DNA of 47,144 nt from Chromera velia (taxonomy: Eukaryota; Sar; Chromeraceae). Location of the stretch: the NCBI GenBank assembly GCA_018398765.1, contig JAHBMJ010000066.1:1-47144 (forward strand). Direction: 5' to 3'. The notes under the pieces are model-generated. The model saw only the letters and a list, made by a program, of their open reading frames with translations, did no database searches and was not told the DNA's origin. Position numbers and translations under genes: made by a program. Below, piece by piece: positions 38,180 to 47,144 of this stretch (position 1 is its first letter; each line of letters begins with the position of its first letter).

Positions 38180-40480
38180 AACAAACAAAAAGAGAGACGG
38201 TCAAACAAGCTTACAAGGAGCGAGATATCCAGGCAGGCAGCCAAACAGTAGACCGTCAACTGAAATTAAATTCAGCCTGCATGAGGAGGTCTGCATGAGG
38301 GTGTTCATCGACCGCTCTCTCCCTCCTCCCTCCCTCTTCGTGTCTGTCCGTTCAGAAAGAAAAAAACAGAAGTTTCACAGCCTTTCTGTCTGTCTAGTCC
38401 ACCGGCTTTGGTTTAGAGTCAACGGAACGAAAGGAAAAATGGAGAAGAAGCGAGAGAAGAGAGAAGAGAACAAACCTTTAGTCTATCTGTCAGTCTGTCT
38501 GTCCTTGTCATTGCACTTCTACGTGTAAAGCTCTGTTTTGTCGGTCAATCCTGCTTATCAAACCCTTTGTCTTCAATTTGTCTTGTCTGGTCTGTTTTGG
38601 AGATGATCCTGAATAGGTGCAGCGGCACTAACTCCATCTGTCTCTTGCCGGCTTTCCTCCTGCAGGCCCGCCTCGATCAGCGACTGCATTCATTGAATTG
38701 ATTTTGTCAGTCGATTCATTCCATCTGTTCCTCTGTTTGCGCTGCCTTCATTTCTTTCCTTTCTTCTGCAGACGTTGGCCGTCTTCGTTCTCTTCTCATC
38801 GACATCGCGCAAGCTCCTGAGATGTTTTTGCCTCTGTCGAGGGATCCCCATTCCTTTTCTTCTCTGGTTGCTCAGTTTGTTCCGCCTCAGCTCCAGTCTT
38901 CATTTGTGCCTCCAGATCCTGAAGGGACGGAAGGCACCGAGGCAGCAGAGGATAAGTCCTTCGTATCATTCGAAAGGGCCGAGGGGGGCAGTGTGGAAGT
39001 TTCCTGGGTTGGGTGGGAAAGGGGAGAGCAGGTGAATGGCGCAGAGGAAAAGGAAAAGGGAGGGGAAAGGGTGTTGAGTGCGAAAGAAGAGGGGGGAGAG
39101 GCTGAAGCTTCATGCTCGTCTAATCAAAAAAGAAAAGCGGGTCTGCAGATCACTCTCGCTACAGACAGTCAGATCATCCGTTGGTTGCGGGAACAAAAGG
39201 ACAGAGAAGATGTAGAGGAGAAGCGCAAATTTATGCAGAGAAGAGAGAGGGAGGGGAACGATTCGATTGAGGCAGAGAAGAGCGAAGAAGAACAATCAAA
39301 GAAAAGGTCTCATTCCCATTTTCCGACAGCAGAACTAAAAGATATCGAAGACCCTCAAGGCCCCTCGAGCAGCGCTTCTTCCTTCACTTTTGCCCTCAGA
39401 CCACAAAGAAGAAACGAGACAGGAGAGGCACAAGCCTCCTGGCTAGGAGACTCAGCCACGAGAGAAGAAACGAAAAGCTTATATGAAAGCTTCATTGGGA
39501 AAGACGAAAAAGAAACAGAGGAGAGCATTGCTTCAGGCCAAGAGAGGAGTAGGAGGGGAAGCGCAAGGACGGAAAGGACAGACCCCCAAGCAGAAGAATT
39601 CCGAGAACGGTCTCCCATGAAGGAGAGACTTTTTGACCACGTAAGAAAGACTAATTGATTCTTGTGCATGGATCCTTCTTCCTTCCTTCCAAAAGATTTG
39701 ACCACTTCGAGCTTCAGAAAAGGAGGAAGAAAGGCAGGAGCATGGAAAGAGACAGAAGCAGATTCAAAGCATCATCTTTGCTTTGTCTCTCAGCTCATGA
39801 CAAGATTAGGTGAAAAGGCCAAGGCCACTGTGGGTAGTCTGTTTGCCCGTCCGTGCCCGTTTGTCTCTTTCTTTCTGTCCCTGGTTTTTCTTTTCATTCC
39901 ATGTGTTGTCTTCACCATGGGCCAGCTGCATGCGCCCTTCTGTTCAAATAGCTCTTCATCAGTGAAAGGGGAGGAGAACACAAGAAAAGACTGTTCTGAT
40001 GAACGCACTGTTTGTCGTTCTCCTTTTGCTTTCTTTCTCTGTGGTTGGGCGTCCGCACGTGTTTCCTCAATTGACTCCCTCCCTCCCTCCCTCCCTGTCT
40101 GCGTTCCTGCAGGCTGTTCACTGGGACATCCCGAATTTCTTTCCCCACTTTCTGGATCGACTCCGACTCCTCAGACGTCCCTGCAGTGACTCGAATCGGA
40201 TGGAGGACAGAGCGGCGAGTCCAGAGCCTGCCGAGCTAATATCTTCATCTGGAGGGAAGAGTCTGCACAGGTTGCAGAGGGGGATAAATTCGTTCGATGA
40301 GGCAGCAACAAAGAGTGGAAGGGAGGGAGAGGGACCGAAAGAAGAGAGAGGGGTGTGTGTGGAGACCTCCGGTTCTGCAGCCACTGCAACGGCTCTCTCA
40401 GTCTGCTTCATCGACCTGCGAAGGCTCACGTACAGTCACGAAATAGAGAGGGTCTGTCGGTTTCTCGCTCTAGCTCTCTT

Positions 40481-40536
<56 letters not shown>

Positions 40537-40778
40537 TGTCTGTCTGTCTGTCTGTCTAGAATAAAAGAAAGAGGGGGTAGAAGAAACATTTAGTCTCTTT
40601 ATCTCCTGTTTCTCTCTGTCGCTTTGCGCGTCGACTCATGTCTGTCTCTGTCAAATTAATTTTCTGCAAACATCATTTCCTCAAACCTCTCTTCTGTTGC
40701 TGTCAAATCTTTCCTCCTTCAGCCCGGAGTTTTCCTATTTTTGCTTTTTTTTGTTGTTCCAGAACTCTCCGCTGGACC

Positions 40779-40813
<35 letters not shown>

Positions 40814-42020
40814 GTCCGGATCCATCCATCCATCCGTTGTGCATGACAGCAGCACCCGCCCTTGCCCCACCCGATCTGCATCCGTTCTTTACTTCTCCTA
40901 GCCTCCTAATCGTATGTCTGCGCTCGTAGTCGACTGTTCTTCTGAAGTTGCATGAGCATGCTGTGTGGATTTGGTTCTTGCTCCTGTGTGATTTGCATTT
41001 AGTCCCCTTTCGCCTTCCCTTCTCTCTCTCTTTTTTCTGTCTCTCTCTCAGCTTCTTCAGAAATGCGATCGAGAAGTCCCTCCCTGGCTCGCTTCCTCCC
41101 CTGCCTCTGCCCCTGCCTCTGCCTCCTTGCGGTCTAAGGACAGAGCCGATGCCGTCGGCCTCCGAGGGCAGAGAGACGCCTCATCCGTCTGTGCTTCTTC
41201 TTCGTCTCGCCGTACTATCACGGCAATAGGGGGGCAGTCGGAGACGGAGATGGGAGGTTTGGTCCCTCGTGGGGTTGTCAATGAGGAAAATTCGCAGAGG
41301 GGAGGAGGAGGAGCGGTGCAGTCTGAGAGTCCGCCTCGGCCTGCTGTTAGTGTGAGTGAGGGTGGGGGGCTCTTAAGCAGCGAAGAGTTTTCGTCTGCTG
41401 CCGCTGGAGCTGCGGGTGCCTTGACCGGTCATGGGAGGACGAGAGGGGAGTGGCTGTGGAAGGGGGGGGAGACGGCACTGAAGGGGGAACCCTCGCTGGT
41501 GGCCGTGCTGGAGAATCCGTCGTCCCCTGTGAATGTGGGCACGGTGATGCGGAATGTGGATGCACTGGGGGTGGGGGCTCTGTTGGTCGTGGGAGCTCCA
41601 GAAGGGGTGATGGACCTCCGGGCCTTGTTGGGGTTGTCTGCGAGTGCGGTCAGGTGGGTCCCTGTGGGCACTTTCGAGAATTGCGAAGACTGCGTGCGAG
41701 TTCTCCGGGAAAGGGAATATGTTTCAGTTGCGACGTCACCGCACGTAAAGGGGCGTGTGAATGTTGCCTTGGAAGATAAAAAGGCAGAAACTATTTTTGG
41801 TGTCGATGCAATACCTCGTCTTGCAGTTTGGTTTGGAAACGAACAGAAAGGCCTGAGTGCGGAATCAATTTCAGCGTCATCCTTCTGCCTTCAGATTGAA
41901 ATGAGGGGGCATGTTGAGAGTCTGAATTTGGCCGTGTGTTCAGGAATCGTTCTGTGGAGACTTGCAGCAATCCGGTACGGAAACGTGACCTGCGCAGGTG
42001 ACCGTGGTCGATTGAAATAA
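35270..42020 (+). CDS. DEAD-box-like protein fused to SpoU/TrmH RNA 2'-O-methyltransferase
   Basis: Exons I can place: 35270-35728, 36084-36623, 36789 to about 36834, 37168-37255, 38772-39640, 39794-39829, 40113-40451, 41052-42020; about 1100 residues. The start follows an in-frame stop at 35252. Helicase traces: FITPTRPHAF, GTPGRLAQCIREGLLSLDRC, VVFANAELLLSK (where DEAD should be), KVTLFGFT (SAT position), MRLIVIC, LQITLATDSQII, AVHWDIPNFFPHFLDRLRLL, REVPPWLAS. No Walker A is present, so ATPase activity is doubtful. Phase 0 runs from 39640 to the end, tying the helicase C-terminal lobe to the methylase: NPSSPVNVGTVMRNVDALGV, VWFGNEQKGLS and IEMRGHVESLNLAV are SpoU motifs 1-3. Phases do not close between 37255 and 38772; a candidate exon at 38666-38705 (frame PRSATAFIELI) fits neither neighbour. 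An acidic linker of over 200 residues lies in the 38772 exon. Confidence 0.75.
38430..38505 (+). repeat. dispersed intron motif (diverged copy)
   Basis: The sense strand reads a GA-rich block (GAGAAGAAGCGAGAGAAG) and then AAACCTTTAGTCTATCTGTC with further GTCTGTCTG. It resembles the copies near 10283, 28630, 29755 and 40566. Confidence 0.35.
40470..40556 (+). repeat. (CT)n(GT)n(CTGT)n, intron before the methyltransferase exon
   Basis: Sense-strand compound microsatellite beginning shortly after the GTCTGT donor at 40452. Confidence 0.9.
40566..40605 (+). repeat. dispersed intron motif (partial copy)
   Basis: AAAGAGGGGGTAGAAGAAAC followed by ATTTAGTCTCTTTAT on the sense strand, matching the order of the copies in Elp3 and glycosyltransferase introns. 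Confidence 0.35.
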
Positions 42021-42890
42021 GTTGATGATTTTGATCAATCCAGCTAGTGTACGTAAATCATAGTGTAATATAAGATGCAAGTGTGATTATGTATATATAT
42101 AGAAAGAATTTTAATCGGACCAGTGAGGTCATGTCTTTCATATGATATTGTATGGTATTTTTTAAGTTGGCTTTAAAATTTAAAATCAGATGATTTAGAA
42201 TAGAGCACTTTACTTGGATATTTTTATTAAAATTATAATTAAATTATTCAATTTTGTCATATATATAACGCTCAGTTAGAAGTAGTGTATAATGTCTTCC
42301 TAGTAAATTTTTACCGCCTTGTTAGCTATGTGAGAAGCATTTGAGATCTGCTCCTAACATGTTCGCCTCACTCTTGTCTTCCCATGATGATGGCATGATC
42401 TCTGTACACAATACAGTATCAACACTGCGACACGTCTGGCTACATTACAACACTCTAGTACACTCTAGTTCGGCACTCTAGGTTGTACTTGATCTGTGTT
42501 TTGTCGTACAGTCATTCATGAGGATGAGTACACTGCTAAATCCCCCCATCTCTCCCCTTTCGTTCCAGCTAGCCGCCTTGGTGGTAGCAGCAGGAGAGAT
42601 GCCCTGGACAGGCCCCCAGGAAAACCAGAACCGAAGACGAGACCTAGACCGTACTGAGGCTAGACTAGGCTAGACAGAGAAAATTATAGAGCTAGAAACT
42701 CTACAGACTTTAGCTTAGTCTTGCTCAGTCTGCATGGAGATCTTAGTCAGCCAAAGCTAAGCCCTAAGGGATTAGGTATAGACAAATCTTTATAGCCGTT
42801 CGTAGAGTAGAAAGATTCATAGTTTGAAGTATGTCTCGCCCGGACCTCCGCGGGCCACTCCGCGCGCGTGAACTCACTCATCGGCGGAAA
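42021..42890. other. AT-rich island after the methyltransferase stop codon
   Basis: A repeat-poor region, strongly AT-rich to about 42320, then mixed. CTCTAGTACACTCTAGTTCGG-like short repeats occur near 42450-42480 and TAGACTAGGCTAGAC near 42660. No gene is seen. Confidence 0.6.
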
Positions 42891-43656
42891 AATGTTAAAT
42901 TTAAATGCGCGGGTCCGAAAAGAAGGTCATTAATTTCTTCCAGGACACCGCATGGTTGTACGTCTCAACTCAGGGCTTGAACAATGGCGTCTTGGGCCTA
43001 CAAACAAGGTGCCGTCGCGCAGGCAATGCTAAATCAGGGATGGGAGTGGGGGCTCCTTGGACCCAGGTGTGCACCGGGTTGCGAATTGCCTGGAGGGAGG
43101 CGGGCTCCTTGCAGGGGCCCAGAGCGCGCGTGCCTGCCCCACGTGGCACCCAAACATGACCCGGCTGGAGTGCATGGGGACCCCCGTCACTCTCTGGACC
43201 CGCGGACCAGAAATGGGACGCCGCTCCAGCTTCGTGCGCCCGCACGTCGGCAGCATCTCCTCGAGCCCTGACGTCGTCAGGAGCCTGAGGTCTGGGCGGT
43301 GTTTCTCTCTCTCTGAAGGAGCCATACACGCGAGAGCCCGAAATTCGGGTCAATAGGTTGGTTGTCATGACTCAAACTATCGATAGAGGCCCGACTCTAG
43401 TGATTTCCCACGGGTTTCCATCTGAGAGTAGTGTGAATCATCAATCTGGGAGTTTATGGAAACTTCGATTGCAGACTGACAGACTCGCCCTATCTTTACT
43501 ACGACTTGCCCTATCCTTACTACGACGTGAAATCAGTGTGCCGGAATGCTTGGAGGCGGCTTCAGAGGCTTTCGGGCCTTGGGCCTCTCTTCTAGTTGGA
43601 AGTCCTTCTTAAGAGTCCGTGAGAGACTCAGACACACCTCACGATCCAGAGACAGC
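42891..43656. other. GC-rich unique segment, unassigned
   Basis: From about 43000 to 43300 the sequence is GC-rich, lacks microsatellites and is open for 80-130 codons in several frames on both strands (for example complement 42970-43368). None shows a motif I recognise. It may be leader sequence, promoter or an unrecognised or decayed gene. A duplicated CTTGCCCTATC(T/C)TTACTACGA occurs at about 43484-43527. Confidence 0.4.
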
Positions 43657-46600
43657 ATGTCTTTAGAAGCCCTACTGAAGGTCCGTCTCCCCCGTTCCGC
43701 ATCTCATGCCATTTTCTCTCCCCGTCTCGCTCCCTGCCTGTCCGTGTCCTCCTGCATCGATGATCTAATTTTTCCGTTTCTCGCGTTTCGTCCCCTTCTG
43801 CGTTTGCCGCTTCCTGATACGACGCCTCTTCTTTCTCCTGCGTCGCATATAACAGAGGAGACGGCTTTGTTCTTCCTCCCCGCCCCCTCTCACAGACCAG
43901 AATTGGGCATCGCTCTGGCTTCCGGTTGATACTGCTATCTCAGATAGATAGGTCCCCAGCCAGTTCAGCAGCTGCACGGTGAGGGAGCGGAAAGGATGAC
44001 CCCGTCTCTCCTTTCTTTTTCTCAGTCGGTATCTGCATGTGCGGGGATTTTCGCTGCTGAGTGAGGTGAACGAACGAAAGATGCTGTTCCTGCAGGTCGC
44101 CCCTGGTGGTCTTCTCTTTGCAGTCCTTGGCGTCTCGCTGTTCTCTCCGTCGCCCTCTTTCTCTTTTTCTCTCTCTGACTCCTTTTCCCGTCTCCGTCTC
44201 CAAGCAAACACCTTCCTCATCCAGTCCGCTTGCTGGAAGGACTCGGACCAGCCAAAGGAAGAGTGCGGAAAACGGGGTGAAGAGACGGGCGTTTCCATTT
44301 CTTCAAGTCTTTTGGCTCTGCCGGGCTTCACCAAGCTCCTCTCCATAGGCCGCCAGCAGACGTTTGTTGCCCTCGCGGAGGAACACGAAGAGATGCGAAG
44401 AGACGCCGTAGACCCAATCGGCTCAAAGAAATCCTCAGAAATCATTACGTCAGTCAGATAGACAGACAGATGACAGGCAGGCAGGACGACTGAGTGCCCG
44501 TTGGTACGGTCTCTACCAACAGGTTGGAGGAAGGAAAGAAGTGTGCGTGATTTCTTCGATGCATGCGTCTTTCTTAGTGTGCGTCCCTGTGCTTCATTCT
44601 TGCTCTCTTACTCTCCTTTTTTTTTTCATGCATGCTGCCATCCGCCTCTTCGAAACCGGGGATGTCTGTCCGTCTGTCTGTTTACCTGTCTGCTTCATTG
44701 ACCGCCTCCGTTCGTTTGTTCGTTTGTGCCTTCCTTCAGGGGCCGGTTCCTTCATGCCCAGGAGGCCGACCGTCCGGATTTCAAAATCTTTGCGGGGTCG
44801 GGGAACCCAGAATTAGCACGGGAGATCTCGACGGTTCTCGGCACAGAGGTTGGTCCGCTTGTTGGTTTGTTCCACGCTTGGTTGGTCCGTTTGTTCGTGC
44901 GTTTGGCAGTTCTCATCCCCTTCCTTGGCTACCGAGACAGAGGACTAAAGCGAGGGCGAAACGGAGGGAGTAAAAAACCTGTGTACCTGTGTGCCTGTGT
45001 GTGTGTGTGTGAGAGAGAGAGAGTGAGAGAGAGAGAGAGAGAGAACTTGCGTGTGTGAACTTGTGTGCGTGTTTGGTGCGCGCATGAGTGTGTATGTTGT
45101 GTGTTTGCGCGCGCGCGTGTGGGCTTGGGTGTGCGACTGTCTGTGCGTGGAGAAAAGGGGAGAGAGAGAAAGAGAGAGACTAGGTTTGTAAGTCTGCTGT
45201 GACCGGCTTCGTGTTTCATCTTTTCCAAAGGTCTTGTGGAGAGCCTTCCTGTCCGTGCGTGTGTGCTCGCTTGCAGCTGGGGAGGGTCCGAGTTGGGCGT
45301 TTTCTTGATGGAGGTCGGGAGGGGAAACATGATTTTCTTCTGCTCTCGTCTTGGAGGGGCCCTCCTTGCTTCACTTCTTCCGTGTTTTGTTTTTCGTTTG
45401 TTCTCCACGAGTTTGTCATACTTGTTTTTGCTTCCTTTCTGCCCTGTTTTTCTCTGTCGGTTTGGCCGTCAGGAATAAGGGAGAGGAGGAGCAATACCGT
45501 CTCTCTGTCTCTTTATGTCTATGCCCGTGTACTGTGGAACTTCTTTCTCCTCATCCTGTCATTCTCTCGGTCGCAGCATCAGCGTGAACACAATTCCCTG
45601 CACCAGCCCTCTGTTTGCGTTTCTCTCTCGTACTCTCTCTCTTTTCCTTCCTCTCTCTTTCCCTCTCTCTCCCTCTGTGTGTGTGTGTGTGTGTGTGTGC
45701 AGAGACATCGATCAAAATTCTGGACAGAGTTGAGGGTGCTGACGTCTTCGTTGTGCAATCAGCCCCTTCACCTTCGGGATTCTCGGGTCGGTTTGTTCCG
45801 TCGATCCTTCTTTTGGGGGGGGGGTGGTGCTCTTCCGTTTCATTCACTTTTCTTTCCCACTGTCTGTCTGTATGTCTGTATGTATGCCTGTCTGTCTGTT
45901 CATTTGTACCTTTCTTTTTCTTGCACTGCTGTTTCCCTATTTTTTTCTCTCTCTTCTCCTATTTCATTTTTCCATGCTTTTCTCCTCTTCTGGTTTTCCT
46001 TATTTCTCTGCCTTCTTTCTGTCTATCTATCTGATTGTCCGTCCGCTCCCCCGCCCCCCTCTCTTTCTGTTTTGTGTACAAACGGATACGCCCATCCTTA
46101 CGTGCCCCTGAAATCTTTCCCTCTTCAGTTTTGGTGCCTGCGTTGTCACTGACAGCTTTCTCCTAAAGAAACCTGCATGCCAACACTCACTCTGGTTGGA
46201 CCGAACGGAATGTGGCTGTGGTATGATCTGAAGATGATCGTTTTCCTTTCCTTCGTTTTTTTTTTGGGGGGGGGGGGGGTTTGTCTGTTTGCGCGTGCTT
46301 TTGCAGGCGACCCGGACAGCTCTGTGATCGAACTCCTTCTCCTCGTTGCTGCACTCGCACGCGCAGCGGCTGGAAGCATTACCGTGGTTGTGCCTTATCT
46401 CAGGTGAGGGAGGTCAAGGGGGTCATGCAGGGGAGACGAAGCCTCGATCGGCTGGGGACGGGGACACAAAGAAGGGAGGAATCAAAAGGAAGTAGAAAAA
46501 TGCAGGCAGCTCGGCAGACGGACAGGGAGGCAGGACTTTTCCTATTCTTCGAATATGCGGAACAAAGATGTCTGTCTGTAAAGCTTGCATCATATGTGCA

Positions 46601-46960
46601 CACATACACCAAGGAGAAAGAGGCACAAGTCCGTCCAGGCACTAGCTGTCCTCCTTCCTTCCTTCCTTCCTTCATGATCCGGCAGAGGCCTCGTGACACA
46701 TGATCGAATGCAGAGAGGGTGAGAGGTAGAATCATTAGCTCTCTCTCTCTCTCTGTCGCGCGCGCGTGCGCGCGTGTGCGCGTGTGTGTGTTTGTGTGTG
46801 TGTGTGTGTGCGGTCGCATTGATACGCGCGCGCGTAAACTGAGTACAGCTGTAAAGCTGCCCGCCTTCTTGTGCCTCTTCTTGTCTTGTGCAGCTACACC
46901 CGTCACACGGTGTCGGACGATCTGAAGAGACCCATCGCAGCGGCAGACATCGCACAAATG
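43657..46960 (+). CDS. divergent ribose-phosphate pyrophosphokinase (PRPP synthetase), 3' part outside window
   Basis: PRPP synthetase makes phosphoribosyl pyrophosphate from ribose-5-phosphate and ATP. Phase-consistent exons: 43657-43680, 44096-44448, 44740-44848, 45277-45313, 45703-45786, 46307-46403, 46894-46960. An alternative start is the ATG at 44081 without the small first exon. The N-terminus has a hydrophobic stretch (APGGLLFAVLGVSLFSPSPS) and about 90 further residues that look like a targeting extension. Family landmarks: FKIFAGSGNPELAREIS, LGRVRVGRFLDGE, IKILDRVEGADVFVVQSAP, SSVIELLLLVAALARAAAGS, ITVVVPYLSYTRHT, KRPIAAADIAQM. The catalytic segment normally FGYARQDRK reads LSYTRHTVS, keeping Arg but losing Gln and Asp. 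It may be a regulatory or non-catalytic homologue. The flexible loop and PRPP-binding motif lie beyond the window. Confidence 0.8.
44995..45060 (+). repeat. (TG)n(GA)n, PRPP synthetase intron
   Basis: TG run passing into GA on the sense strand, between the exons ending 44848 and starting 45277. Confidence 0.85.
45640..45702 (+). repeat. (CT)n(GT)n ending at a splice acceptor
   Basis: The GT run ends in GCAG immediately before the exon that starts at 45703, so the microsatellite forms the 3' splice-site context. Confidence 0.85.
46735..46820 (+). repeat. (CT)n, GCGCGC and (GT)n tract
   Basis: Compound tract in the intron before the exon at 46894. It includes an alternating purine-pyrimidine stretch (GCGCGCGTGCGCGCGTGTGC) of the kind that can adopt Z-DNA. 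Confidence 0.85.
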
Positions 46961-47144
46961 GTTCGTCGCTGGTCTCGAATGTGTCTGTCAGCATGCCAAC
47001 CTCTTTCTCAGTCTCTGCATGAAGAATGCTTGTGCCTCTCTCTCTCTGTGTGTGTATGTGTATGTGTATGTGTGTGTGTAGTCAGTCCACATCAGTCTGT
47101 TTCTAAGATTTTTTTTTCTTTCCCTTTTTGCTTGACTGTCATCC
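46961..47144 (+). other. PRPP synthetase intron running off the window
   Basis: It begins GTTCGT after the codons for IAQM and contains (TATG/TG)n. No further exon is visible before the right edge. Confidence 0.6.

Noticed and set aside
38666-38705. 40-base exon with frame PRSATAFIELI in the fusion gene
   Set aside because: Canonical borders and helicase-like residues, but its phase fits neither adjoining exon, so it is reported only as a candidate.
43681-43929. Extension of the first PRPP synthetase exon through an open frame to 43929
   Set aside because: Splicing at AAG/GTCCGT (43680) to the acceptor at 44095 keeps phase; the extension is Ser/Pro/Leu-rich without family similarity.

Overview
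The window is nuclear DNA from a photosynthetic eukaryote, most likely an alveolate alga of the chromerid type (Chromera-like). This is inference. It rests on several intron-rich genes, three proteins whose N-termini look like secretory signals leading into plastid targeting (uroporphyrinogen decarboxylase, a thylakoid lumen protein and possibly N-acetylglutamate synthase), an Elongator protein 3 with a C-terminal membrane anchor as in Toxoplasma, and introns crowded with (CT)n, (GT)n, (CAGA)n and (TTTC)n. No bacterial or organellar features were seen.

Layout, left to right. 518-6020 (-): N-acetylglutamate synthase, nine exons, with the acetyltransferase domain beyond the left edge. 6738-8550 (+): thylakoid lumen helical protein with a PsbQ-like layout, two exons. 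9680-12967 (-): type II membrane fucosyltransferase-like glycosyltransferase, three exons, with a 223-base assembly gap in its first intron. 13706-17526 (+): plastid-type uroporphyrinogen decarboxylase, six exons, with changes at active-site positions. 17527-23826: 6.3 kb without a recognisable gene. 23827-31474 (-): Elp3, eleven exons, with a roughly 430-residue C-terminal extension ending in a membrane anchor. 32011-32853 (+): intronless secreted cysteine-rich protein. 34361-35005: 84-bp tandem array. 35270-42020 (+): a DEAD-box-like protein lacking its ATPase motifs joined to a SpoU/TrmH RNA methyltransferase. 43657-46960 (+): divergent ribose-phosphate pyrophosphokinase, running off the right edge.

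The genes form no operon or pathway cluster. They alternate in strand, and three pairs are divergent over 0.5-0.75 kb (NAGS/lumen protein, glycosyltransferase/UROD, Elp3/secreted protein). Two of these intergenic stretches carry the same TATATAGC octamer. Gene ends are followed by AT-rich islands, while genes and introns are GC- or pyrimidine-rich.

The exon models were built by eye from reading-frame phase, GT-AG borders and family motifs. All junctions are phase-consistent except the centre of the helicase-methyltransferase gene (36.8-38.8 kb). The best leads are that fusion, the tail-anchored Elp3, the altered UROD active site, the GTNNG donor sites that often begin GTNN tandem repeats, and a same-sense dispersed intron motif.
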